Notes: a model not told the origin generated them from the sequence alone. Positions 9,105 through 19,026 are shown, numbered from the stretch's first letter. The stretch is DNA of 64,000 nt from Leptolyngbya sp. BC1307 (GCF_002286735.1 NZ_NRTA01000023.1:1-64000), one strand, 5' to 3'. Numbers and translations: made by a program.

Positions 9105-9983
9105 TTGCGCACCATCATTGATATTGGTTTAGTAGTTGCGCTGGTCTACATGGTGCTGCTGGTGATTCGCGATCGCCGCACGACGTGGATGGTGCAGGGG
9201 CTGATTATGCTCATGGCAGCCACACTTTTGAGCAGAGTGCTCGGGCTACAGCTGCTGCATTTTGTCATGGAAAAGCTGCTGCTAGGGGCATCGGTCGCCC
9301 TGGCGATGATGCTGGTCCCCGAATTTAGACGGCTGCTAGAGCAGCTCGGACGCGGTGAAGTTGCCCAGCTCTTTGCCGCTCAAGAAAGCCACCTGTCCAC
9401 GGCCAATAACGTGATTGACGAGCTAGTAGAAGCCGTTAAGGGGCTCTCGCAAAATCGCACCGGGGCGCTGATGATTTTAGAAACTGACGAACCGATTGAG
9501 GAGATTGATTTTTCGGTGCCGGGCGTCAGGCTCAATGCCGACCTGTCACGCGAGCTATTGCAAACCATTTTTCAGACTACGACGCTGCTGCACGACGGGG
9601 CTGTGCTGATTCGGGGCTCACGAATATTAGCAGCAGGGGTGATTTTACCCATCTCTGAAAAAGACGCCTCCCGGCAACTCGGCACCCGGCACCGGGCAGC
9701 AATGGGCATTACCGAACGGGTAGAGCACTGCCTTTGTGTCGTTGTTTCTGAAGAAACCGGCTCAATTTCGGTTGCCGAGCAGGGCGTCTTAAACCGACCG
9801 CTGACCAGCAGCAAACTGAGAGAATTGCTACTTGATAAATTTTCGCCCTCAGTAGATGGTGATACCGTTGCTCCACAGCTACGCAGTTTGGGCCGACGGC
9901 TGAGCCTGAAGGGTCTTAACTATCTCAGCTTTGTCAAGCGCAAGCTGCCCCGCCCCACTCCCAGGAAGAGAAATGACAGCTAA
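9105..9983 (+). CDS. cdaA: Membrane diadenylate cyclase CdaA
   Basis: Makes cyclic di-AMP from two ATP. Three N-terminal membrane helices (about 3-20, 27-47, 50-70) precede the DAC domain, which shows [11 protein letters not shown] (DGA motif) near 165 and GTRHRAAMG (RHR motif) near 200. The frame is closed upstream by TGA at 9099, so the start is TTG 9105 unless the first helix is lost; AGGT lies 8 nt before it. The 3' end overlaps uppS by 11 nt. In cyanobacteria c-di-AMP affects osmotic and night survival; that part is family knowledge. Confidence 0.93.
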   Translation: MRTIIDIGLVVALVYMVLLVIRDRRTTWMVQGLIMLMAATLLSRVLGLQLLHFVMEKLLLGASVALAMMLVPEFRRLLEQLGRGEVAQLFAAQESHLSTANNVIDELVEAVKGLSQNRTGALMILETDEPIEEIDFSVPGVRLNADLSRELLQTIFQTTTLLHDGAVLIRGSRILAAGVILPISEKDASRQLGTRHRAAMGITERVEHCLCVVVSEETGSISVAEQGVLNRPLTSSKLRELLLDKFSPSVDGDTVAPQLRSLGRRLSLKGLNYLSFVKRKLPRPTPRKRNDS

Positions 9984-10749
9984 TTCTAGTGTCTCTACTG
10001 CTTCGACCGCGCTGCCCCAAGACTTGGAGCAAGGCCGGATGCCTGCGCATGTCGCGGTCATTATGGATGGCAATGGGCGCTGGGCGAAACGACGGGGTCT
10101 GCCGCGCATCATGGGCCATCGCAAGGGCGTCGATACGCTCAAAAAGCTGCTGCGCTGCTGCCGGGACTGGGGCGTGGGGGCGCTGACGGCCTATGCGTTT
10201 TCGACTGAGAATTGGGGCCGGCCAACGCACGAGGTCGATTTTTTGATGACGCTGTTTGAGCGAGTGCTGCGTCAAGAAATTAAAGAAATGATGGCGGAGG
10301 ATGTGCGCATTCAGTTTGTCGGCAACTTAGCGGCGCTGCCGGATACGCTACAGCGAGAAATCGACCGGGCGGTGACGATGACGCAGGCGAATCAGGGCAT
10401 TCGCTTTTCGGTCGCGACGAACTACGGCGGCAGGCAAGAGATTTTGCAGGCTTGTCGGGCGATCGCCACCCAAGTCCAGCAGGGCCACCTCCAGCCCGAA
10501 GATATTGACGAATCGCTCTTTAGCCGCCACCTGTATACCGCCAACATCAGCGACCCCGACTTATTAATCCGCACCAGCGGCGAAATGCGCATCAGCAATT
10601 TTCTACTGTGGCAGCTCGCCTATTCGGAGTTTTACATTACCGATACGCTGTGGCCTGATTTTGATACGGACGAGTTTCACCAGGCAATGAAGGCATTTCA
10701 GAAGCGCGATCGCCGCTTCGGCAAAGTCAACGACAGCGAAGAAACCTAG
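9973..10749 (+). CDS. uppS: Isoprenyl transferase (undecaprenyl-diphosphate synthase)
   Basis: A cis-prenyltransferase that elongates farnesyl diphosphate to the C55 carrier lipid for peptidoglycan and surface glycans. 258 residues from ATG 9973, chosen because AGGAAGAG lies directly upstream; the open frame could start at 9931. Marks: [16 protein letters not shown] with the catalytic Asp, GHRKGVD, AFSTENW, and [20 protein letters not shown] with the substrate-binding Arg/Ser residues. It starts inside the cdaA stop region, so the two are translationally coupled. Confidence 0.96.
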   Translation: MTANSSVSTASTALPQDLEQGRMPAHVAVIMDGNGRWAKRRGLPRIMGHRKGVDTLKKLLRCCRDWGVGALTAYAFSTENWGRPTHEVDFLMTLFERVLRQEIKEMMAEDVRIQFVGNLAALPDTLQREIDRAVTMTQANQGIRFSVATNYGGRQEILQACRAIATQVQQGHLQPEDIDESLFSRHLYTANISDPDLLIRTSGEMRISNFLLWQLAYSEFYITDTLWPDFDTDEFHQAMKAFQKRDRRFGKVNDSEET

Positions 10750-10919
10750 CCATACCGCAAGATAGATGTCGGACTGGTAGAGCGCTTGGAGGGCGTCACT
10801 ATCTGAACGAACTGAAACGGACGTTGGTTAAGGTACAAGCCGTGACAGGAAGTGAAAGAGCTACCAGACTATTTCTAAGCTCAAGCCCATAGCGGCTCAA
10901 TATCTGGCAGTAGCGTGAT

Positions 10920-11118
10920 CGCTAGAAATCGAGGTTGAGAACGGCAGCAGCTACCGCTACCCAGTAGAGCGATTCGACTTTAGCCACTGGAACGGCATAC
11001 CTACGTACCCACAGAACCCAACCCAACCGATCCAGATTTAGAAACCAGCGTGCTGCGGCCCATTCATGGGCGTCAACTTGAGATCGGAAAAGTTAATACT
11101 TTCGCTTTTTCTGGTTAG
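10920..11118 (+). pseudogene. Possible decayed coding remnant
   Basis: Two short frames look protein-like but are broken. One reads SLEIEVENGSSYRYPVERFD and ends at TAG 11039-11041. Another, shifted by one base from about 10990, reads DPDLETSVLRPIHGRQLEIG and ends at TAG near 11116. Joined by a single-base shift they would give a plausible C-terminus of some 70 residues. I do not recognise the family. The rest of the 10750-11121 gap shows nothing. Low confidence. Confidence 0.3.
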
Positions 11119-11121
11119 GCC

Positions 11122-11487
11122 TCAGGGTAAATCCGTTTTTCGGTCTCTATATTTAGGAATCCCAAACTTTATGAAGTAGCCTGTCGCTACACCAGAAGCA
11201 ATCGGAGCAATATACTTATAAGCTGTCCAAACAAAGCTGTTCGCATTGTCAGAGCTTGGGCAATAACCCCTTGAATCGTTAAAATCTCTGCAAAAGAGGG
11301 GGCCAAGAGCCAGCATATTGATGAACACCCATGCTATGGCTATCAGAGTCATCGAAAACAGCCATATCCGAGCCGCTGCTGCAACCTTGTTTTTCCCTTT
11401 CAGGGATTTATGTACAAAAGCTGTATATAGGACAGAGCTTGGTAGGAGGACAGCACTAGCGATTATGACAACAATTAAAAAAGACAT
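11122..11487 (-). CDS. Small membrane protein of unknown function
   Basis: 121 residues with three hydrophobic segments: about 4-24, 42-65 and 92-112. Two cysteines (FCRDF, GYCPSS) sit in the loop between the second and third helices and could form a disulfide outside the cytoplasm. The tail is basic (YRDRKTDLP). I chose ATG 11487 because AGGGAAGG sits about 8 nt upstream; a GTG at 11496 is nine bases further out. No HIP1 site, and base use looks more AT-rich than its neighbours, which hints at an acquired gene. No family recognised. Confidence 0.5.
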   Translation of the reverse strand: MSFLIVVIIASAVLLPSSVLYTAFVHKSLKGKNKVAAAARIWLFSMTLIAIAWVFINMLALGPLFCRDFNDSRGYCPSSDNANSFVWTAYKYIAPIASGVATGYFIKFGIPKYRDRKTDLP

Positions 11488-11902
11488 GAAAGGCACCTTC
11501 CCTACTTTTCACTGGCATAGCTCAGCGTAGATTAAGATTGCCCAGCACCAACTTAAGATGAGACTAAGAAGACAGAAAACAGCTCTATTCTTATAACGAG
11601 ACCTAACAAAACGTATTTTGGGCTAATCAGGAAAACATCCGTGATTCTCTGAAGATTAGAAGATTAGATTTTGTATTTACTTATGCTAGTGGCGGAGTCC
11701 GTAATAAGCAAAGTGAGGCAATATTCCGAATTCTTTCGGTTCTAATCTTGTACCCTCGTCACCCAGCAAAAAGCATGGGTTTAATCAGTAATATTACTGG
11801 TCTCGCAGAGTTGATTAGAAAATTGACTATTGAGACAAGTTTTATGTGGATAGGCGTTCGGTCAGATGTCAGTGGGATTGGGACGCATCTCTACAGTCAA
11901 GC
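11488..11902. other. Gene-poor stretch
   Basis: About 415 nt, AT-richer than the surroundings and free of HIP1. A short open frame at 11748-11930 has no coding character and overlaps the antiporter gene end. I see no RNA gene or strong hairpin. Confidence 0.5.
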
Positions 11903-13048
11903 TCAGCCAATGCCCTCAATTACTGGATGAAAGTAAAAAGATAGGCTGATGACGGCGTAAGTGGCGAGTAGCAGCGTGCCTTCTAGCCAGTTGGATTTGC
12001 CATCGGCGCTGATGGAGTTGGCGACCAGTACGGCAACGACCACCGAGAGCAGTTCAAAATTATTAAAGTCTAAGTCCATCGGCTGGCCCATGAGTGCGCC
12101 GATGATGACGAGTAGCGGGCCGACAAAGAGGGCAATTTGTAGGCTGGAGCCGACCGCGACGTTTACGGAGAGATCCATTTTGTTTTTGAGGGCGACGGTG
12201 ACGGCGGTGGCGTGCTCGGCGGCGTTGCCAATTACCGGCAGAATGATGACGCCGGTAAATAGTTCAGAAAGCCCTAGCTGCTTAGAGGCGACTTCTAAAG
12301 TGCCGACCAAAAATTCGGATTCTATCGCTACGGCCAAAGTCGCGGCCAAAAGCACGCCGACCCAAAGCTTTAGGTTGGGCTTTTCGCCATGCTCCTCATG
12401 TCCGTTTTCATGGGCTTTCTCCGCGTGAGAATTTGACTCAGGATCTGTACCTTCGACTGGGGCTTCCGCCATACCAACGTCGTACAAGTAGGCGTGGGTT
12501 TTCATCGAAAATAGCAGGGTGAGGCCGTATACCAGCATGAGCACGACGGCCACTGCGATAGAAAGGCGCTGCAAAATCGGTTGTTCGATTCCGGTCGAGG
12601 TGAAGTCGACGGCGGTGGGCAGCAAAATTGCAATGACTGCTAAGTTCATCGAAGAGGCGTTGAGGCGGGCGATGGTGGGCTGAAAGGTTTGCTCTTTGAA
12701 TTTGAGGCCGCCCAGCAGCATGGAAAGGCCCATCACCAGCAGCAGGTTGCTGATGATGGAGCCAGTGATGCTGGATTTGACGACATTTACCAGGCCCGCT
12801 CGGAGAGCGAAAATGGCGATGATTAGCTCGGTGGCGTTGCCAAAGGTGGCGTTCATTAACCCGCCTAGCGAGGGGCCGACGACGATGGCGATTTCTTCGG
12901 TGGCAGCGCCCATCCACCCGGCGAGTGGGATAATGGCTAAAGCTGCGGTGACAAATACAATCAAGTCGCCCCAGCCTAAAAAGTGAGCCGCCAGGGAAAC
13001 CGGGATAAATCCTAGAAAACCGAAGAAAATTACATTTTTGATGGACAT
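11903..13048 (-). CDS. cax: Calcium/proton exchanger (CaCA family, Cax)
   Basis: A 381-residue antiporter expected to export Ca2+ in exchange for protons. Two inverted halves of about five helices each carry the alpha-repeat motifs: FGNATELIIAIFAL near 70 and GNAAEHATAVTVALK near 275, with the ion-coordinating glutamates. The halves are joined by an acidic, His-rich cytoplasmic loop (about 195-225, SHAEKAHENGHEEHGEKP), as usual for Cax proteins. Complete and alone on this strand. Confidence 0.93.
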   Translation of the reverse strand: MSIKNVIFFGFLGFIPVSLAAHFLGWGDLIVFVTAALAIIPLAGWMGAATEEIAIVVGPSLGGLMNATFGNATELIIAIFALRAGLVNVVKSSITGSIISNLLLVMGLSMLLGGLKFKEQTFQPTIARLNASSMNLAVIAILLPTAVDFTSTGIEQPILQRLSIAVAVVLMLVYGLTLLFSMKTHAYLYDVGMAEAPVEGTDPESNSHAEKAHENGHEEHGEKPNLKLWVGVLLAATLAVAIESEFLVGTLEVASKQLGLSELFTGVIILPVIGNAAEHATAVTVALKNKMDLSVNVAVGSSLQIALFVGPLLVIIGALMGQPMDLDFNNFELLSVVVAVLVANSISADGKSNWLEGTLLLATYAVISLSFYFHPVIEGIG

Positions 13049-13184
13049 CTAGCAGCTCCGAAAGAAGTAGGCAAAGCGGCGATGCTCCACAGGAGCGGCT
13101 TCGCCATCGCACCCACAGATTACCCAGCGGGAATCATCCTACCAAAATACGTTGTTTTAGACAGAGTACCGGGCGGATAAGGCG

Positions 13185-14210
13185 ATGAAAATGCTATTGA
13201 AAGGGCTAGGTTTGCTGGTGGGATTGCCGACAGCGGCGATCGCGCTTTTTTACTTTTGGGGCACCTCCGGCAGCGGCAACAAGCAAAACTATGCGGCTAC
13301 TGTCAACTACTCCGCTGGTGGTCTGAACGAGGGCGAGGTGGTAATGCTAGATGAGGTTAGTCATACCATTGTGAGCTATAACCTGGGCTATCTCTCAGGG
13401 CTGGCAAATAATACGACGGCTAAAACCGACAGAGATTTTTTTGAGGCAAATCAGCGACAGGTAATCGCGGCTCTCAAGCAGGTTAAGCCAGATATTGTGG
13501 CCTTTCAGGAGATTGATTTTGACTCGAAGCGTTCTTACGGCGTGAATCAAGCGAAGGCGATCGCTCAAGGATTAGACCTGATTAATGGCGCGATCGCCAT
13601 CAGTTGGGACAAAAACTACGTGCCGTTTCCCTTCTGGCCGCTGTCGGCGCACTTTGGCAAAATTCTCTCTGGTCAGGCCATTCTCAGCCGCTGGCCCTTT
13701 CCTATTCAAAAAAACAGTCGGGTGGTGCTAGAAAAAGTTGCCAGCAATCCTTTTTACTACAACGCTTTTTATTTAGACCGGCTAGCTCAGGTAGCAGAAA
13801 TTTCCCTCTACGACAAAACTCTCATTGTGATTAGCGTTCACTTAGAAGCGTTTGATGAGCCGACTCGGGTTAGTCAGACCCGGTTTGTGCGATCGCTGGC
13901 TGAGGACTACGCCAAAACCTACCCGGTGATTGTGCTAGGCGACTTCAATAGCTCACCTAATCGAGCGGAAGAAACCGAATTCTCTATTAAGGAGATGGCA
14001 GCATCTGAGCAGTTTGTCTCAGCCGTGCCTGAAGCAGACTGGGGTAAAGCCGCCGCCACGTTTCCCTCTGACCAGCCTGAGTACAAGCTAGATTACATTT
14101 GGTACACGCCCAGCACCATCGAAGTGCTCAAGACTGAAGTCGTTAGCGCAGCGGGCGAAGCCTCTGACCACTTGCCGCTGATGATGAACTTTCGGCTGAA
14201 GCAGTACTAG
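13185..14210 (+). CDS. Endonuclease/exonuclease/phosphatase-family protein, exported
   Basis: 341 residues. An N-terminal hydrophobic segment (about 5-26) is a signal anchor or signal peptide, so it acts outside the cytoplasm. The EEP fold shows SYNLGYLSG, DIVAFQEID with the metal Glu near 107, VISVHLEAFDEPTR, LGDFNSSP (Asp-Asn pair) near 252, DYIWYT and the closing SDHLPLM. The superfamily includes DNases, sphingomyelinases and inositol phosphatases; I cannot tell which substrate this one takes. Divergent from cax, 136 nt apart. Confidence 0.8.
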   Translation: MKMLLKGLGLLVGLPTAAIALFYFWGTSGSGNKQNYAATVNYSAGGLNEGEVVMLDEVSHTIVSYNLGYLSGLANNTTAKTDRDFFEANQRQVIAALKQVKPDIVAFQEIDFDSKRSYGVNQAKAIAQGLDLINGAIAISWDKNYVPFPFWPLSAHFGKILSGQAILSRWPFPIQKNSRVVLEKVASNPFYYNAFYLDRLAQVAEISLYDKTLIVISVHLEAFDEPTRVSQTRFVRSLAEDYAKTYPVIVLGDFNSSPNRAEETEFSIKEMAASEQFVSAVPEADWGKAAATFPSDQPEYKLDYIWYTPSTIEVLKTEVVSAAGEASDHLPLMMNFRLKQY

Positions 14211-14262
14211 CAACGTGGCATGATTCAAAGGCATTAGCACGTTCCTTTACTTTAGTTTTTTC

Positions 14263-14904
14263 ATGCTTGGCCTTGCCATTCACACCACCAGCCCTCAGCT
14301 TGGATTGGCGATCGCCGCTATCGATTCACAAGAGCCGATAGCGCGTCATCAGGTATGGGACTTGGGCCGGGATGTTTCTAGCCATTTGCACGTCAAGCTC
14401 ATAGAATTTATCGCACCCTACACATGGCAAGACTTGAGCTTTATCGCGGTGGCAAAGGGGCCAGGCGGCTTCACCGGCACTCGAATTGGCGTGGTGGCAG
14501 CGCGGACATTGGCGCAGCAGCTAGAAATTCCTTTGTTTGGAGTGTCTGCTTTGGCGGCGATCGCCGCTCAATCACTCGCGCAAACCACCTTCGACTGCTC
14601 TGGAGACGTTGCCGTCTCTATGCCCGCCAAACGAGAAGCTGTTTATGGCGCTATCTACCGGCCCGATGAAGCAGGCGACTTGACGCCATTAGTCGCTGAG
14701 GCTGTCGTTCCGCAAGGTGAGTGGGCAAACATCGTGGCGACGTGGAAACAGCCGCTGAGAGAAGTCACTATGGAGGCAGGTGTGGGGACGGCGAATTCGG
14801 TTAGCGGGGTGATGGCTTTGGCTAAGTGGCGCTGGGAACGCGGCGATCGCCCCGAATGGGCATCAGTGCTTCCCTTTTACGGACAACACCCGGTTCACCG
14901 CTAA
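14263..14904 (+). CDS. tsaB: tRNA threonylcarbamoyladenosine biosynthesis protein TsaB
   Basis: A 213-residue member of the ASKHA fold that helps TsaD and TsaE place t6A at position 37 of ANN-decoding tRNAs. Marks: GLAIHTTSPQLGLAI at the start, and the conserved AVAKGPGGFTGTRIGVVAAR near 60-80 followed by LFGVSALAAIA. Slightly short at the C-terminus, which is normal for cyanobacterial TsaB. Convergent with the DUF3598 gene, only 14 nt apart, with no visible terminator. Confidence 0.93.
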   Translation: MLGLAIHTTSPQLGLAIAAIDSQEPIARHQVWDLGRDVSSHLHVKLIEFIAPYTWQDLSFIAVAKGPGGFTGTRIGVVAARTLAQQLEIPLFGVSALAAIAAQSLAQTTFDCSGDVAVSMPAKREAVYGAIYRPDEAGDLTPLVAEAVVPQGEWANIVATWKQPLREVTMEAGVGTANSVSGVMALAKWRWERGDRPEWASVLPFYGQHPVHR

Positions 14905-14918
14905 TCTAGATTTGCCAA

Positions 14919-15749
14919 TCATTTTTTTCGCTCTGTGACTAGCGTCAGGCTGCTCCAAGCCCCAGCCGCATCGTAGCTGCGAATCATCCGCTGGCGAGTA
15001 TTGGCATCTAGCAGCCAGCCCACTTCTAAAAATAGCGGTTGGCGCGGGGTGATGCGCAGCGGACAGGTGGCAGAGGCACCATCGGGCAGCAGCAGTATCT
15101 GTACTGGCTGAGATCTGCCTGTGAATAAGATTTTTTGGCCCTCGACCGTACCCGTAGAGCGAATCGGCGGCGAATCACCAAAAGTAATTGTCTGGCGAAC
15201 CTGCTTGTCGCCTGTCATTTCGACCGTGAGCTGAGTGTGCTGCTGCTGCTCAGGTCGCAGATCGGCATACTGAGTCACCGATTCCCCTTGCCAGGTGCCA
15301 ACCAAGTCTGATAGCGCTAGCGGTTCCCTTTCGGGAGTTTCAGAGCCCTGCAAGCGCTCTCGAATTAGCGTGAGTTGCTTCAGGTCGGATTGCTCGAATA
15401 GCTGCACCAGGCGCAGACGGCGATCGCCCGCAATCAATCCTAGCTCTGCGCCAAATTCGGAAAAAGGGCCCCACTGGATCGTGCCCTGCGAAAATGCGCC
15501 GTCTTCAAAAAACAGCGTAGACCGGCTGAGCGAGCGATATTCTAAGACGGTGGTTTGGGTGGGTTCGCTTGGCGGATAGCGACGAATCTCTTGGCGCATG
15601 GCCCGATCATTATCTTGAGGAATCAGCGCCACCTCAGTCGGCAGATCAGCCAAAACTTTCCCCTCAGGAGAAATCTGCGTGAATGACCCTTGCCAGGTAC
15701 CGACATTTTTTAGCAGGCGCTGCCATTGAGAAAGGTAGGGTTCGCTCAT
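14919..15749 (-). CDS. DUF3598 family protein
   Basis: A 276-residue cyanobacterial protein with the two-part lipocalin-like layout of DUF3598. The N-terminal half begins WQRLLKNVGTWQGSFTQISP and the second half restarts with DLVGTWQGESVTQYADLRP near 150, so the two halves look like an internal duplication. It ends in WSSLTLVTERKK. No signal peptide. Function unknown; structure-based proposals favour small-ligand binding. Full length. Confidence 0.8.
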   Translation of the reverse strand: MSEPYLSQWQRLLKNVGTWQGSFTQISPEGKVLADLPTEVALIPQDNDRAMRQEIRRYPPSEPTQTTVLEYRSLSRSTLFFEDGAFSQGTIQWGPFSEFGAELGLIAGDRRLRLVQLFEQSDLKQLTLIRERLQGSETPEREPLALSDLVGTWQGESVTQYADLRPEQQQHTQLTVEMTGDKQVRQTITFGDSPPIRSTGTVEGQKILFTGRSQPVQILLLPDGASATCPLRITPRQPLFLEVGWLLDANTRQRMIRSYDAAGAWSSLTLVTERKK

Positions 15750-15933
15750 AAGCCGGGTAGCGTGTCGATAGGGAATGGGCCATAAGACTCAATAACAGAG
15801 TATTTTCTTACAATGTGAGTCACCGGCTGAACAGTCGAATTGTGTAATTACTGATATCTTCGCTGATATCTTCTAAGGGGCCTCTGCCTTCTAAACTGTA
15901 GAGCGGCGATCGCCAAATTCACCTGGGACTCTC

Positions 15934-18207
15934 ATGACTTCAGATTCATCTAACGCCGCTACTTTGCCTGCGAAGGACGAAGCAACCGGGCTTGGTACCT
16001 TTGGCGGGGTGTTTACGCCCTCTATTTTGACCATTTTAGGCGTGATCATGTATCTGCGCTTTGGCTGGGTAGTCGGCCAGGTGGGGCTGTGGCCGACGCT
16101 GCTGATTGTGACGATCGCCACCTCAATCACCTTTTTAACGGCGCTGTCGATCAGTGCGATCGCCACTGACAAAGTCATCCGAGCCGGCGGCGCGTACTTC
16201 ATGATCAGCCGCTCGCTAGGGATCGAAACCGGGGGGGCAGTCGGGATTCCGCTGTATTTTGCCCAGGCCCTTTCGGTGGCGCTGTACACCATTGGTTTTG
16301 CTGAGAGCGTCAATACGATTTTTCCAAACCTGACAATTGTGCCAGTAGCGCTGATTACGACGGTGCTGGTGACCGCGCTAGCGTTGATCTCAGCCGAGGC
16401 CGCGATTAAGGCGCAGTATGTGATTATGGCGGCGATCGCCATCTCGCTAGTCGCCCTGTTTTTCGGTCACGATGTGACGATTGATCCCTCCGATGCAATC
16501 AACGCGGCAAAGGTGCCTAAGGTAGGCTTTTGGGCGGTATTTGCCGTCTTTTTCCCGGCGGTAACCGGAATTATGGCTGGCGTCAATATGTCAGGCGACC
16601 TCAAAGACCCGATTCGTTCAATCCCTCGGGGCACGCTGGCCGCTGTCGCCGTGGGCTACGTCATTTATATGGCCATTCCCTACATTTTGGTCAGCCGTAC
16701 CCCGACCGCCTACAACGCCCTGCTCAACCCGGATATGCTGGTGATGAAGCGGATTGCCATTGGCGGTCAGTATTTAATCGACTCCATTGTGCTGGGCGTG
16801 TGGGGGGCGACGCTTTCGAGTGCGATCGGCAGCATTTTAGGCGCACCGCGAATTTTGCAGGCGCTGGCTCGTGACAACATTTTGCCCAGGCCATTACGCT
16901 GGCTCGGTAAGGGCAATGGTCCGACGGACGATCCTCGATATGGCACGCTCTTTACGCTGGGAATTGTGCTGGCAGTGGTGAGCTTGGGGAGCTTGGATGC
17001 GATCGCCCCAGTTCTCTCTATGTTCTTTCTCACCACCTACACGGTGCTCAACATCGCGGCGGGCATCGAAGGTTTCTTACAGAGCCCCTCTTTTCGCCCG
17101 ACTTTTAAGGTGCCTTGGTCGCTATCTTTATTAGGCGCGATTGGCTGTATCGCCGTGATGTTTTTGATCAACCCGGTGGCGACCATTGTGGCGCTAATTA
17201 TCGTCGGGCTGATTTACTTCTGGCTGGAGCGTCGGCAGATAGAAAGCACTTGGGGTGACGTGCGCCAGGGTGTGTGGATGACCATTGTACGAACGGCCCT
17301 GCTCAACATCGACGACAACGCCGATCCGAAAAACTGGCGGCCTCACCTGCTGGTCCTCTCAGGCACGCCGACCAAACGGTGGTACCTGATCGAAATTGCC
17401 CGCGCCTTTACCCACAACCGGGGGCTGATAACGGTCGCCAGCGTGCTGCCTAGCGGCTCTCGCAGCATTGCTCAGCAGGAAAAAGCCGAAGTCACCCTGC
17501 GCGACTTTTTAGATCGTAAAGGCGTCCAGGCTTTCGCCAAGATCATTACCGCCGACGATCCGTTTACCGGCGCGCAAAAGCTGATCGAAGCCTACGGCAT
17601 GGGGCCGCTGGTGCCGAATACTGTGCTTTTAGGCGATACCGAGAATCCGGAGATCGAAAGCATCGAGCGCTATTGCAACACTATTCGGATCTGCCACGAG
17701 GCCCAGCGCAACGTAATTATTTTTCGGGGCGAAAAAAATGAAGCCGACGATACTGAATCCTTTTTACCGCCGATGTTTGTCCGTGATGAAAAGCGCCAGA
17801 TAGACGTGTGGTGGGGCGGACTGCAGTCCAACGGCGGGCTAATGCTAATTTTGGCTTATCTCTTGCGAACCAGTTGGCTGTGGCGCGCTGCGGAAATTCG
17901 CTTGAAGCTGGTAGTGCCCAACCAAGCCGCCGCTGAAGCTGCGCAGACTAACATGGAGAGTCTGACCAGCAGCCTGCGCATTGGTGCGACTTCTGAAATC
18001 ATTCTGGCTGAAGATCGGCCCTTCGATGCCATTCTGCAAAAGTCCTCTGCTGCCGCAGATTTAGTGTTTCTGGGAATAGCCGTTCCCTCGGAAGATTTTC
18101 CGCAGTATTACCAAACTCTGAGAGATCGGACTGAGGGCCTGCCGCCGACGATTCTGGTGCTGGCTTCAGAAAACCTGGATTTCTCTGAAATGCTGAGTAA
18201 GGAGTAG
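15934..18207 (+). CDS. Cation-chloride cotransporter-like APC permease
   Basis: 757 residues. The first 460 form a 12-helix APC-fold permease starting LGTFGGVFTPSILTILGVIM, the hallmark first helix of Na-K-Cl/K-Cl cotransporters (SLC12), with GRNA-like GVNMSGDLKDPIRSIPRGT near 215. The last 290 residues are a cytoplasmic domain with two alternating alpha/beta parts (LLVLSGTPTKRWYLIEIARA near 470; DLVFLGIAVPSEDFPQYYQT near 710), as in SLC12 proteins. Likely imports or exports K+/Na+ with Cl-; the ion set is inferred. Standalone. Confidence 0.85.
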   Translation: MTSDSSNAATLPAKDEATGLGTFGGVFTPSILTILGVIMYLRFGWVVGQVGLWPTLLIVTIATSITFLTALSISAIATDKVIRAGGAYFMISRSLGIETGGAVGIPLYFAQALSVALYTIGFAESVNTIFPNLTIVPVALITTVLVTALALISAEAAIKAQYVIMAAIAISLVALFFGHDVTIDPSDAINAAKVPKVGFWAVFAVFFPAVTGIMAGVNMSGDLKDPIRSIPRGTLAAVAVGYVIYMAIPYILVSRTPTAYNALLNPDMLVMKRIAIGGQYLIDSIVLGVWGATLSSAIGSILGAPRILQALARDNILPRPLRWLGKGNGPTDDPRYGTLFTLGIVLAVVSLGSLDAIAPVLSMFFLTTYTVLNIAAGIEGFLQSPSFRPTFKVPWSLSLLGAIGCIAVMFLINPVATIVALIIVGLIYFWLERRQIESTWGDVRQGVWMTIVRTALLNIDDNADPKNWRPHLLVLSGTPTKRWYLIEIARAFTHNRGLITVASVLPSGSRSIAQQEKAEVTLRDFLDRKGVQAFAKIITADDPFTGAQKLIEAYGMGPLVPNTVLLGDTENPEIESIERYCNTIRICHEAQRNVIIFRGEKNEADDTESFLPPMFVRDEKRQIDVWWGGLQSNGGLMLILAYLLRTSWLWRAAEIRLKLVVPNQAAAEAAQTNMESLTSSLRIGATSEIILAEDRPFDAILQKSSAAADLVFLGIAVPSEDFPQYYQTLRDRTEGLPPTILVLASENLDFSEMLSKE

Positions 18208-18226
18208 ATGGGCACTGTCGCGATCG

Positions 18227-18859
18227 CTAAGATGGCTTGGTGAGCAGCGCGTCTACTGACAGATGGAGCAAGGGGAAGGCTGCGGAGATGATTTCGTCTC
18301 CCCCCTGGTAGATCGCTTCCTGATAAGTCTTGTTGGCGAGCGTCAGCACCATGATTTGGCCTCGATGCGGATCAATAATCCAGTATTCCGGAATTTGCCA
18401 CCACTCGTACTGCTGCCGCTTCCAAACATAGTCTCGCTGGTAGCTAATGCTAGATTTGCTGCCCGGACTCACTACTTCAGCGACAAAGGCGGGGGCGGGC
18501 ATATCAAAGAAGATGGCTTTTCGGGTAATTTCCAGGTGCTCTGGCTGCATTACCATCAGGTCAGGCTTGCGGTTGACCCATCTGTCGCCTACGGGTTGAA
18601 CCTGAAGTTCTTTATCGCCCCGGCGAATACGCCTGATAAATGAAACGCCATACGCCTTTAAGAAGGCTTCGATAAGGGTATAGGCAATGATGCGATTTAA
18701 TTCATCTTCTGAGGCCACTTCTATCACTTCTCCTGTACTGAGCAGGCGATAGTCTTTTTCACCGTAGAGCTGCTCATCGTCTAAGTAGTCCTGGTAGCTT
18801 CGGTAGCGAGGAAGTGTGTAGGTCATTGACGTTGCCTGTTGTGCGCTAGGGTTGGGCAT
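18227..18859 (-). CDS. Uma2 family (DUF820) endonuclease-like protein
   Basis: A 210-residue PD-(D/E)XK-fold protein of the Uma2 family, which is massively expanded in cyanobacteria. The catalytic core is visible: RKPDLMVM (the Asp) near 117, then PAPAFVAEVVSPGSKSS with the E-V-x-SP motif near 145, followed by YEWWQIPEYWIIDPHRGQI. Its cellular role is unknown; it is often linked to mobile elements. An internal ATG at 18826 (MTYTLPRYRS) is an alternative start. No neighbour suggests a partner. Confidence 0.85.
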   Translation of the reverse strand: MPNPSAQQATSMTYTLPRYRSYQDYLDDEQLYGEKDYRLLSTGEVIEVASEDELNRIIAYTLIEAFLKAYGVSFIRRIRRGDKELQVQPVGDRWVNRKPDLMVMQPEHLEITRKAIFFDMPAPAFVAEVVSPGSKSSISYQRDYVWKRQQYEWWQIPEYWIIDPHRGQIMVLTLANKTYQEAIYQGGDEIISAAFPLLHLSVDALLTKPS

Positions 18860-19026
18860 GGCAATTTAGCCAGGTGACGAAAGCGGCATGTTTCTTGGTT
18901 GCGAGTCCTGCTGGTGTGGGCGCTACCTGGGAGTCATTTTCCTATTGTATTAAATCTCGATGAAATCCCTTAACCCGATATGATCAGAGCATTCGCAAAT
19001 CTATTTAGAGCGAGGTTCGGGCATTG

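Noticed and set aside
11748-11930. 60-codon plus-strand frame
   Set aside because: Runs into the antiporter gene end and lacks coding character.
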